From the NCBI GenBank assembly GCA_022449945.1, contig JAKURM010000005.1, positions 1-51,528 of the forward strand: a stretch of DNA of 51,528 bases, given 5' to 3'. The notes below the pieces were generated by a model, which was given only the letters and a program-made list of their open reading frames with translations, made no database searches and was not told where the DNA came from. The position numbers and the translations under genes were made by a program. Positions 44,862 to 51,528 of the stretch are shown here, one piece after another (the first letter of the stretch is position 1; every line of letters starts with the position of its first letter). The stretch comes from Candidatus Thalassarchaeum sp. (lineage in GTDB: Archaea > Thermoplasmatota > Poseidoniia > Poseidoniales > Thalassarchaeaceae).

Positions 44862-45209
44862 ACTGGCCTTGTTCTTTGCCGTGGCAACGATGCCACTGGA
44901 GACCCACCATGCATCAGCGATTGACCAAACGTATAGTACTGGCCAAAGTACCAATGACAGAATTAGTGGAAACTGGATTAGGAACCACTCGGACGCCTTC
45001 CTGTGCTGCCGGTTGAAGTGTTGGCCAAGAAAAAGTAGTGGTATGGCAGCCAAGGCTACAGCAAATAGTGGCCTTGCAGCACCCCATGGGCCAATTCCCC
45101 CACTCAGCTCCGTCCAAATAGCAGAGAAGACCCCGAGGGGATTGGAATCTTCCTCGAATTCGGGCTCTAGTTGAACCACGTACTCATCCGTCACATTCGT
45201 TGCCAACAT
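44838..45209 (-). CDS. Small membrane protein of unknown function
   Basis: ATG 45209 gives 123 residues. The longer ORF-track start at 45281 would overlap the divergent peptidase start. An acidic, probably external or cytosolic, N-terminus is followed by helices PLFAVALAAIPLLFLGQHF and FLIQFPLILSLVLWPVLYVWSIADAWW, and a basic tail (ATAKNKASLKSVRD). The paired helix with a tryptophan-rich turn resembles small two-helix membrane proteins of archaea. No function can be assigned. Confidence 0.6.
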   Translation of the reverse strand: MLATNVTDEYVVQLEPEFEEDSNPLGVFSAIWTELSGGIGPWGAARPLFAVALAAIPLLFLGQHFNRQHRKASEWFLIQFPLILSLVLWPVLYVWSIADAWWVSSGIVATAKNKASLKSVRDV

Positions 45210-45279
45210 TTGAGACTGAAGAATATGACGTCTCCAAAAGCATCGAAAGTGAGAACTATTGAGTAACTTTCCGAAAGCC

Positions 45280-45870
45280 ATGGGTCATCCAAGACTCCTG
45301 CTTACGGGCTTCTATCCATTTTCAAACTTCACCGAGAACATATCAAAGATGATTGTTGATGAGATTTCAACTAGGGGAATCGATGGGGTAGACATCATTC
45401 CATTTATTTTGACCGTGGATCAGAATGGCTCTATGTTACCCTCGCAAATTATAGGTGGCAATGAGAATTTTTCAGCAGTATTACTCTTGGGATTTTCATA
45501 CGATTCCGATGTAATACGGATTGAAATAATTGGGAAAAATGAGTACAAAATGAGAATTCCGGATAATTCGGGAAGGAGGATAGAAAAAGGCCCAATTATA
45601 GAAAATGGTCCTGTAGAAATCCTCACTAACTCGCCGATCAGTACAATTGAATTGGCTATTGGCGAATCCGATTTCGTCTCTTGGAGCAGGGATGCAGGTG
45701 GATTTGTTTGCAATGAGACATATTTCAGGACGCTAATGGTGGTTTCCAATTCACAGGAGCCCAACACTCCCGTGCTTTTCGTGCACCTCCCGGATAAGGA
45801 AACTGTTCCCCTAGATTTACAATTGGAATTGGTAATGAAGATTTCAAAATGCCTATGTGGAATCATCTGA
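45280..45870 (+). CDS. pcp: Pyroglutamyl-peptidase I-like cysteine peptidase (C15)
   Basis: Pyrrolidone-carboxylate peptidase removes N-terminal pyroglutamate from peptides in the cytosol. From ATG 45280 the protein has 196 residues, within the family range. LLLTGFYPFSNFTEN matches the N-terminal signature. The catalytic triad is retained: Glu82 in IEIIGKN, Cys144 in DAGGFVCNETYF and His169 in FVHLPD, close to the classical Glu81/Cys144/His168. RIPDNSGRR is also characteristic. The usual glycine-rich HxG region is replaced by LLGFSYDSD, so substrate preference may have changed. It overlaps the convergent UPF0201 gene by 18 bases. Confidence 0.8.
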   Translation: MGHPRLLLTGFYPFSNFTENISKMIVDEISTRGIDGVDIIPFILTVDQNGSMLPSQIIGGNENFSAVLLLGFSYDSDVIRIEIIGKNEYKMRIPDNSGRRIEKGPIIENGPVEILTNSPISTIELAIGESDFVSWSRDAGGFVCNETYFRTLMVVSNSQEPNTPVLFVHLPDKETVPLDLQLELVMKISKCLCGII

Positions 45871-46374
45871 TTGCATTGTACGAAAACCCTTCGAATCGAA
45901 CCACTCAGATGGCTCTCCCTCTGCAGTCATAGCGAACCCGTCTCCAGTGCTTCTAGGAACTCCTTCTCTTCCGTTATGCCAGGTTTGCTGCTCCAGCCAT
46001 ATCTCCAAGTCCTCCCCCCTCAATTCCACATCAATTGTACCACCAAAAGTCATTTCTTGGAATGCGAATGAAACCTTTCCAACAAATGATGATTGCCTAG
46101 AAAGTCTGAATCTGGCCACACCCTGTTCCATTTCCATTGCCATTGCATCCATGGCAGTGTCCAGTACCCTTCTTTCTCTAAGGATTGAAATCAAATTCCC
46201 TATCGAATCAACTCTGCCTGAAATCTTAATTCCCCCTCTCTTTATGGGGAATCCCTCCGAATTTGGAACTGTGTCTGGAATCCATTCGGGAAAAATCGAG
46301 ATAACTGAATCAATTACCTTTTCCGGACTCTCGTGAGGCCTAATCAGGGTCGATATGGTCACAGCAGGTTCCAT
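45853..46374 (-). CDS. UPF0201 family protein
   Basis: This 173-aa protein fits the archaeal UPF0201 (COG1931-like) family. The opening VTISTLIRPHESPEKVIDSVISIFPE matches the family's ESPEKV and IFP features. The later VLDTAMDAM and FRLSRQSSFVGKVSFA segments correspond to the conserved DTAR and NKQAAFVGKVNF region. Members have been suggested to bind RNA, without an experimentally settled role that I know of. The tail from EDLEIWLEQQTWHNG onward is longer than usual. It is divergent from the zinc-ribbon membrane gene and overlaps pcp at its 3' end. Confidence 0.72.
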   Translation of the reverse strand: MEPAVTISTLIRPHESPEKVIDSVISIFPEWIPDTVPNSEGFPIKRGGIKISGRVDSIGNLISILRERRVLDTAMDAMAMEMEQGVARFRLSRQSSFVGKVSFAFQEMTFGGTIDVELRGEDLEIWLEQQTWHNGREGVPRSTGDGFAMTAEGEPSEWFDSKGFRTMQSDDST

Positions 46375-46465
46375 GACGAAGCCAAATGACTTCAGGTAAA
46401 GAGTGCTACTGAGATTATTGTCCTTTACACGAATAATTCAAACGGACTTCTTATGGCCATCATCT

Positions 46466-47218
46466 ATGGCGACCCGGTCATCGTATGTTTCCCTAGCACT
46501 CCTCGTTTTGCCTACATTGCTCTTAGCCTCTTTCAGGCTCCTTTCCCCGGAATTTAGTGAAGCCCTCTCTAACGACATCATCATTGAATTATTGGCCCAT
46601 GCCCTAGCTTTGGCGGTTGGCCTATTCGCAATTCTGAGATATAGGTTTGTTGAGGATCACGAATACCATAGGGCGAGGGCAATAGATAGGCTCTCCAGAA
46701 CATACAGACAGGAAGATAAAGGACTCTGGGAAAAGGGGGATTCGGCAATTGAGCGACTAGAAGCTAGGGCTTATTCCGACATTAGAGGAAGAGGAGCCTC
46801 TGTAGCAATGAGGAGGATGCAGAGTAGTATTGGGGAGATAAACCGAGAATCGTTTGAGGTTGAGCAATCCGAGGAAGAGAAATCCCCATTTTCGATCATA
46901 GTTGACGGGGTCGAACAAAGTAAAGATGAAAGCGCAGAAATACGCGATAAAAAAGGAAGCTTGATTTCTAGATGGTCAAACAAACTTTCGGATGCTGTGG
47001 AGAAAACAGCCTCTAAGAGAACTGAACGTTCCAAGATAAAGGAAAAAAAAGCCGAAATAAACGCAGGCAATGACAAGACTCCCCCCTCCATCGGTTCACA
47101 GTGGATGGTTCCAGAGGAACCTGCTTCTTCCAAGCCCACAAAGTTATGCAGTGAATGTGGAATTTACAACTATCCAAGAGCAAATTATTGTTCATCATGC
47201 GGTTCATACATCGGCTGA
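46466..47218 (+). CDS. Membrane protein with C-terminal zinc ribbon
   Basis: ATG 46466 gives 250 residues; the track's GTG at 46403 adds residues with no membrane or domain character. Two membrane helices lie near the N-terminus (SLALLVLPTLLLASF and LLAHALALAVGLFAIL). A long charged, partly coiled-coil cytoplasmic region follows, rich in Lys, Glu and Arg. The protein ends in a four-cysteine zinc ribbon, CSECGIYNYPRANYCSSCG. dnaJ starts 47 bases later on the same strand, so a link with chaperone function is possible. A TTTACA/AATAATT stretch around 46425-46438 may be the promoter. No specific function is recognised. Confidence 0.75.
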   Translation: MATRSSYVSLALLVLPTLLLASFRLLSPEFSEALSNDIIIELLAHALALAVGLFAILRYRFVEDHEYHRARAIDRLSRTYRQEDKGLWEKGDSAIERLEARAYSDIRGRGASVAMRRMQSSIGEINRESFEVEQSEEEKSPFSIIVDGVEQSKDESAEIRDKKGSLISRWSNKLSDAVEKTASKRTERSKIKEKKAEINAGNDKTPPSIGSQWMVPEEPASSKPTKLCSECGIYNYPRANYCSSCGSYIG

Positions 47219-47265
47219 ACGGGGAACGGTTGATAGGACCCTGTCATGAGCCTGAACTAGGTGGG

Positions 47266-48411
47266 ATGATGGCAGATAAGCGAGATTACTACGAAGTCCT
47301 AGGCCTCGAAAAGAACTCATCGGAGGCCGAAGTAAAGTCTGCTTTCCGTTCTCTTGCTCGAAAACACCATCCTGACAAGAATCCCGATGATACAGATTCA
47401 GAGAGGAGGTTCAAGGAAATTCAAGAGGCTTACGCAATTTTGTCCAATCCCCAAGAAAGACGGAAATACGACATGTTTGGTCACGATAGACCGGGGGGTT
47501 CACCATTTGGCTCCAGCGGATTCCAAGGAGTCAACATCAGCTTCGATGACCTATTCGGCGGGGGCTTCGAGTCGATTTTCAGCCAGTTCTTTGGAGATTC
47601 TCATAGCAACTCAACCAAGGGTTCGGATTTGCTTGTGCGCCACTCTGTCCCATTCCAGGCTGCATTCCATGGAATGGATGACGAGCTGGAGATTGAGGTT
47701 CTGAAGGAATGCAATGAATGTGGGGGAACCGGGTCAAGGAATCCAGAAGGCTCTAGGCTTTGTCCTACATGTGATGGACGTGGGAGAATAGACGAGATTT
47801 CCATGATCGGGCCATTCAGACAACGTGTTCGAAAGGAATGCTCACCCTGCCGAGGCTCTGGAAGAATAGTTTCTGATCCTTGCAATGGATGCAGAGGTGA
47901 TGGGAGGTCATTCCAATCCATCAAGGTCAAGTTTTCAATCCGTCCTGGAATAAGTACGGGAAGCAGGCTGAGGATGAGGGGCCAAGGGGAGGCATCGACA
48001 TCGATGAATGGAAGTCCCGGAGATCTTTACATTGAAATCGATGTAGAAACTCATCCCTGGTTCGAAAGAGACGGTACCGATCTTTTGATGGCCCTCCCTC
48101 TCAGTTATGCTGACTTGCTGCTAGGGACGAGAGTGGAACTACCTCACGTCGATCACGAAGCTCTGAATATCAAGGTCCCAGCTGGTTCCATTCCTGGAGA
48201 AACGATCACTATCCACGGTCGTGGACTCCCAAATCCTCGCTCATCAAAGAGAAGGGGCGATGTCACAGTCGTCCTAAAGCTGGAATTGCCGAAGAAACCG
48301 TCTAGTTCAACAACAAAGAGCATTAGGGCGTTAAGAGAACAAATGGAATCAGAACTCCCCAATTTGGAAAATCGCGTAAGAGAAGAGGCAAGCAAAAGGA
48401 GAAAATCCTGA
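47266..48411 (+). CDS. dnaJ: Chaperone protein DnaJ
   Basis: This is a full-length class I Hsp40 co-chaperone that stimulates DnaK ATPase and delivers unfolded substrates. It has 381 residues from ATG 47266 (ATG 47269 is equally possible). The J domain has HPD at 35-37; a G/F-rich linker includes FGSSGFQG. Four CxxCxGxG-type zinc motifs run from about 149 to 213 (CNECGGTG, CPTCDGRG, CSPCRGSG, CNGCRGDG), the second with Asp and the others with small changes. The C-terminal substrate-binding domains follow. The ORF-track start at 47155 lies inside the upstream gene and is rejected. dnaK and grpE are not in the window. The bacterial-type architecture agrees with the known lateral origin of the system in mesophilic archaea. 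Confidence 0.95.
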   Translation: MMADKRDYYEVLGLEKNSSEAEVKSAFRSLARKHHPDKNPDDTDSERRFKEIQEAYAILSNPQERRKYDMFGHDRPGGSPFGSSGFQGVNISFDDLFGGGFESIFSQFFGDSHSNSTKGSDLLVRHSVPFQAAFHGMDDELEIEVLKECNECGGTGSRNPEGSRLCPTCDGRGRIDEISMIGPFRQRVRKECSPCRGSGRIVSDPCNGCRGDGRSFQSIKVKFSIRPGISTGSRLRMRGQGEASTSMNGSPGDLYIEIDVETHPWFERDGTDLLMALPLSYADLLLGTRVELPHVDHEALNIKVPAGSIPGETITIHGRGLPNPRSSKRRGDVTVVLKLELPKKPSSSTTKSIRALREQMESELPNLENRVREEASKRRKS

Positions 48412-49539
48412 TTATTCTTCTTCAATTTGTTTGATTGAGCTGTTGGGGGATGATGCCACCGGTTCCCCATCCACGATTCCAGAAAGGTGGAATCTAATTT
48501 CTTTTACCGGGCTAAGAATTATCATTTTGAGGAATTTTTCTTCGTTGGGTTCGAGCGAATTCAGGAACACTTCGTCATTTTGAAACATATGTTCTGGCTC
48601 AACACTAGAAATTTCCACACCTTCTCCGTGGGGAGAATATGCCCTTATAGCCACCATATCCCATCTTTTCCCAATAACTTTGATCCCGATTCCAAATTCT
48701 CCAGGCACCGAAGTCGTCCAAATCAGGGTTTCTGAATTTTCAGTTTTGTAATTGATTTTCGGGCTTCCAAACTCTTTAACGAAAAATTCCCACGATCCAT
48801 CTCCAAGATTCTTCAGAGATCTTTCAATTAGGCCTTTGTCTACCAAAGCCCCATCCTCATCCGCGAATCTCTTCCTTAGCGAGGCAAGGGCCCCTATCTC
48901 TTGTTTGTCAATGCCACTAGGCCCCTTCCCCCCAAACCACCGATTTCTATTCCACCAAAGCACAGTCAGTAAGGGAAGCAATAGGAAAACACCCGCAAAG
49001 ATGTAGAAATTCATGAACATCCATGATAGGTCTTCATACTCTTCTTGTTCGATCATAGCCGGACCTTTGTTGATTAACGTAAACGAATAATTCACTTCCT
49101 GCCCGGAATCTCCTTGGTTCTCAACTCTGACGGCATGATAACCCATGGAAAGATTCATCTCGCCAGATTTTCCATTCTGAGAAACATCTGAATTATGGAT
49201 ACTAACTGACTCCTCAATCTTCCAGTTGGTCTGGTTTAGTGACTGTACCTGGATACTGACCTGGTTACTGGATACAATCTCAACTCTCGTTCCGTTGGAA
49301 GAACTAATCTTCAACGCGAAAATGTCCACTGAGTCGTTTTCTGAAAAACCGCCGTTTACTTCAAAACCAACAAAGGTAACTTGCCATCTCTGGTCTGGAC
49401 TATCCTCTCCCCATAAGAAGTCGGGGGCATCTCCAATTTCATGAGTAATCTGTACAATTTCCGAGTCTTGCTGGGCATTTGAGGCTTGAGAAAGCAGTAC
49501 AAACACTGCAATTGATGATGCCAAGAAAACACCCCTCAT
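48412..49539 (-). CDS. Exported membrane-anchored protein, 375 aa
   Basis: A signal peptide (MRGVFLASSIAVFVLLSQASNA) leads an extracellular beta-rich domain of about 150 residues with several sequons (SLNQTNW, NLSMGYH, NYSFTL). A membrane helix (FYIFAGVFLLLPLLTVLWW) follows, and then a cytoplasmic domain of about 170 residues with mixed alpha/beta pattern (GALASLRKRFADED, SWEFFVKEFGSPK). The external and internal halves of similar size suggest signal transfer, but no known signalling domain is visible. It ends directly against dnaJ and is divergent from arcS. Confidence 0.75.
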   Translation of the reverse strand: MRGVFLASSIAVFVLLSQASNAQQDSEIVQITHEIGDAPDFLWGEDSPDQRWQVTFVGFEVNGGFSENDSVDIFALKISSSNGTRVEIVSSNQVSIQVQSLNQTNWKIEESVSIHNSDVSQNGKSGEMNLSMGYHAVRVENQGDSGQEVNYSFTLINKGPAMIEQEEYEDLSWMFMNFYIFAGVFLLLPLLTVLWWNRNRWFGGKGPSGIDKQEIGALASLRKRFADEDGALVDKGLIERSLKNLGDGSWEFFVKEFGSPKINYKTENSETLIWTTSVPGEFGIGIKVIGKRWDMVAIRAYSPHGEGVEISSVEPEHMFQNDEVFLNSLEPNEEKFLKMIILSPVKEIRFHLSGIVDGEPVASSPNSSIKQIEEE

Positions 49540-49599
49540 TATTGGCCGGATGGCGTCTATGTTTAGAATCCTTCAAGCGAAACTCATCAATGGGGGTGC

Positions 49600-51381
49600 A
49601 TGGGCGAGCGAGCACTTGGTAGGGATGTCGTTTCCAGGCACCGTTTTGCACGATTTTTCTCAATTGGCGATAGGAGAAATCCCAATTCGTGGACTCCTGG
49701 GCTAATCCTCTCAGAAGAAGATCAGGATTTACCGTTGTCTTTCGCCCCCTTCTCACTATCTCGTAACACCGAGTTCCTCCCTGCTAAGTCAGTAATTTCA
49801 ACTCGCTCAAACCTGTGTTTCCCCTTCGACTCTTTGGATAGGTGGGAGATGGACGAAGGGCTGATACTACCCCCCAGTCTAGTTGAATCCGACTCCGGGG
49901 AGTTCGGCGATGGGATTGAGCTGCTGCCGATTTCTTGGAATTCTCTACATCACGATGAAAGAATTACCGCTATAGATTTCCAGCCCTCCATGGTGGTTCT
50001 TACGGATTCACCCCAGTTGGCTAACCTCCCGGGAATGCTCGAAAGGGCTTTGCTTACAATTCGAACAAAGTTCCCAGCCTCATTGGTTTGGACTCCGGGA
50101 ATAGCTGGTCCAGACAACTGTGCACTATTGTCATGGATGGGTGTGGATGTATTCGATTTGTCTCGATCTAGGCATGCATCGTCTCTTGGCGTTTTACTTA
50201 CTGGGACGGGTCCTAGACATCCAGAGGAGACTTCAGGCGAGGACTCCTCCATGAAATCGCAATGCGAATATTGGATGCACGCAATTTCACAAACCAGAGC
50301 AGCAATACGAAATGGCTCATTGAGGGAGCTTGCAGAAAGAAGCTCGACATCTAGCCCCCGCTCTGTAGAGCACCTACGTTGGCACGACCGCTTGTCTTGT
50401 GAGATTTCTAATGATCTGGGAATTCTCCCCATTAGCGAGAATATTGGCGGGAAGCTAAGATGTTACTCTTTTGAAAGTAGAAATGACCCAGTAGTGAAGG
50501 ATTGGAGGACTAGGGTTGCAGAGAAACACATGCCTCCTGAGCATCAAAGGAACGTCATGGTTCTATTGCCCTGCTCGGCAAAGAAGCCTTACAAATTGTC
50601 CCAGAGTCATTCTCGCTTCAGGAGGTCACTGAGAAGCCCCTTTGTCCATGAGGTGATGGTAACAGCTCCCCTGGGGCTGGTCCCAAGAGAATTGGAAGAG
50701 ATTTGGCCCGCGGCCCACTATGATATTCCAGTAACCGGAGATTGGGATTCTGATGAGTTGGATTCTATTCGATATATGGTATCACGCCTGGTAGAAAGAG
50801 TTGGCTACTCGTCAATTGTAAACCACTCAGGGGTTGATTTCGAGATTGAGGGGATCGAAGTAGTAGACACTAGGGCAGGAGAAACGGCTGGGTCTAAATC
50901 TGCCCTCTCAAGGCTTCAAAACGAAGTCGAGATTGCACTGGAAAATACTGGATTGATAGAATTTCCCGAAAGACCAAGAATGATGACATTAAAGTCAATT
51001 TCTAGATTTTTGCTCGATTCAGACTCTTGGTTGGATGGCTCTGAAATTCGTGGAAGGCCACCTATCCTGACCATTTTCTCTAATGGCGTACAGATAGCAA
51101 AATGGAATCCCAGAAGGGGTATGTTCTCATTTTCTAAGTCGAGCCTGGAATTATTGGATGAATTGGGAGTTCTCAAGAGGATTGTTCTGAATGACGAAGT
51201 CTCATGGTCAGGAGATATTTTCCCTAGCTACATAGACTCATTCGATCCAATGATCCGTGCCGGAGAAGAACTACTGGTTTTCCAGAAATCTAGATTGGTT
51301 GGATCTGCAAGATCTGTTGCTCCTGGTTGGGAATGGCCTCATGGGCCTGGTAAGTTGGCAAAGGCAAAGCACCGTCTGTGA
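49600..51381 (+). CDS. arcS: Archaeosine synthase (ArcS)
   Basis: ArcS acts in formation of archaeosine at position 15 of archaeal tRNA, modifying the preQ0 base inserted by tRNA-guanine transglycosylase. The 593-aa protein has a degenerate transglycosylase-like N-terminal half, the ArcS signature LLPCSAKKPYKLSQSHSRF (Cys325), and a C-terminal PUA RNA-binding domain (VLKRIVLNDE to GPGKLAKAKHRL). Length and domain order fit canonical euryarchaeal ArcS. The ATG at 49600 directly follows a GGGGTG stretch. The ribosomal protein S15 gene lies downstream on the same strand with its own promoter-like box. Confidence 0.9.
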   Translation: MGERALGRDVVSRHRFARFFSIGDRRNPNSWTPGLILSEEDQDLPLSFAPFSLSRNTEFLPAKSVISTRSNLCFPFDSLDRWEMDEGLILPPSLVESDSGEFGDGIELLPISWNSLHHDERITAIDFQPSMVVLTDSPQLANLPGMLERALLTIRTKFPASLVWTPGIAGPDNCALLSWMGVDVFDLSRSRHASSLGVLLTGTGPRHPEETSGEDSSMKSQCEYWMHAISQTRAAIRNGSLRELAERSSTSSPRSVEHLRWHDRLSCEISNDLGILPISENIGGKLRCYSFESRNDPVVKDWRTRVAEKHMPPEHQRNVMVLLPCSAKKPYKLSQSHSRFRRSLRSPFVHEVMVTAPLGLVPRELEEIWPAAHYDIPVTGDWDSDELDSIRYMVSRLVERVGYSSIVNHSGVDFEIEGIEVVDTRAGETAGSKSALSRLQNEVEIALENTGLIEFPERPRMMTLKSISRFLLDSDSWLDGSEIRGRPPILTIFSNGVQIAKWNPRRGMFSFSKSSLELLDELGVLKRIVLNDEVSWSGDIFPSYIDSFDPMIRAGEELLVFQKSRLVGSARSVAPGWEWPHGPGKLAKAKHRL

Positions 51382-51384
51382 CGA

Positions 51385-51394
51385 TTTTTCTTCC
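51385..51394 (+). terminator. Oligo-T terminator after arcS
   Basis: TTTTTCTTCC begins four bases after the arcS stop codon. Archaeal RNA polymerase commonly stops at such non-template T runs without a hairpin. The stretch is short, so termination may be partial. Confidence 0.35.
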
Positions 51395-51411
51395 GTTAAT
51401 TGCTACGTAGT

Positions 51412-51419
51412 GGTTAAAG
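51412..51419 (+). promoter_or_regulatory. GGTTAAAG TATA-like box upstream of the S15 gene
   Basis: GGTTAAAG lies 45 bases before the S15 ATG. A start about 25 bases downstream would leave a leader of about 16 bases containing GAGGT six bases before the ATG. The palindrome CTACGTAG lies just upstream of the box. Confidence 0.5.
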
Positions 51420-51456
51420 AGGGAGAGTATTTCGCCCGGCTGCCCGAGGTAGAGAC

Positions 51457-51528
51457 ATGTCAAGGATGCACAGCAGAGGCAAGGGGAAAAGTGGCTCATC
51501 CAAGCCGAATTCCACGAAACCCCCGGAA
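51457..51528 (+). CDS. rps15: Ribosomal protein S15 (3' partial)
   Basis: Only the first 24 codons are in the window. MSRMHSRGKGKSGSSKP matches the conserved start of archaeal/eukaryotic-type ribosomal protein S15 (uS15), a small-subunit protein that binds 16S rRNA. The frame is open to the window end. GAGGT precedes the ATG. The ORF track missed it because it is truncated. In many archaea this gene is followed by recJ-like genes, but nothing of that is visible here. Confidence 0.88.
   Translation, partial: MSRMHSRGKGKSGSSKPNSTKPPE

Noticed and set aside
47155-47265. N-terminal extension of DnaJ
   Set aside because: It overlaps the end of the zinc-ribbon gene in another frame, and J domains begin a few residues before DYYEVLGL.
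38562-49540. Genomic island suggested by lower GC of this segment
   Set aside because: The segment reads somewhat more AT-rich than the first 38 kb, but it carries ordinary archaeal genes (UPF0201), no integrase or attachment repeats, and I could not compute a reliable GC profile.

Overview
The window looks like a compact archaeal chromosome, most probably a marine euryarchaeon of the Marine Group II / Candidatus Poseidoniales type. Markers for archaea are an AglB/STT3 oligosaccharyltransferase, CDP-archaeol synthase (CarS), archaeosine synthase (ArcS), an XPD/Rad3 helicase with a DEAH box, a UPF0201 protein and the start of archaeal-type ribosomal protein S15. Intergenic gaps are short, Shine-Dalgarno motifs (GGTGA, GAGG) and a recurring GGTTAAA TATA-like box are visible, and there are several giant exported proteins. 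The genus-level assignment is inference. GdhA and DnaJ are of types common in bacteria and may have been acquired.

Layout. 1-6951: 3' part of a giant Ig-repeat surface protein with an atypical transglutaminase-like domain. 6952-13063 (minus strand): an apparent operon, read right to left, of a tandem ribbon-helix-helix regulator, a small basic ORF flanked and interrupted by two strong hairpins, a PEP/pyruvate-binding PPDK-like protein with receiver-like N-terminal regions, an XPD-like helicase, and an unknown 152-aa protein. A helically phased AT-rich repeat array, probably an operator, separates this unit from a divergent HD phosphohydrolase. 14640-19831: gdhA, a convergent membrane-anchored exported protein, carS and purD.

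19943-37646 is the most unusual part. A giant (about 3160 aa) AglB whose catalytic module is fused to some 1700 residues of extracellular beta-rich domains is followed on the same strand by a membrane-anchored subtilase, a 1428-aa beta-helix surface protein with a tryptophan-rich cytoplasmic tail, and a winged-helix/STAND-ATPase/TPR regulator. This reads as a cell-surface glycosylation, processing and sensing cluster; the link between the genes is inferred from adjacency and domain content only.

37647-51528: an MBL-fold hydrolase, a 1905-aa secreted thrombospondin-type-3 protein with an apparent seven-repeat propeller insert, small unknown proteins, a pyroglutamyl-peptidase, a UPF0201 protein, a zinc-ribbon membrane protein, dnaJ, an exported membrane protein, arcS and the start of the S15 gene. 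No tRNA, rRNA, CRISPR array, insertion sequence or phage module was recognised. No gap between genes exceeds 300 bases; the longest stretch without a confident gene is 12411-12697.
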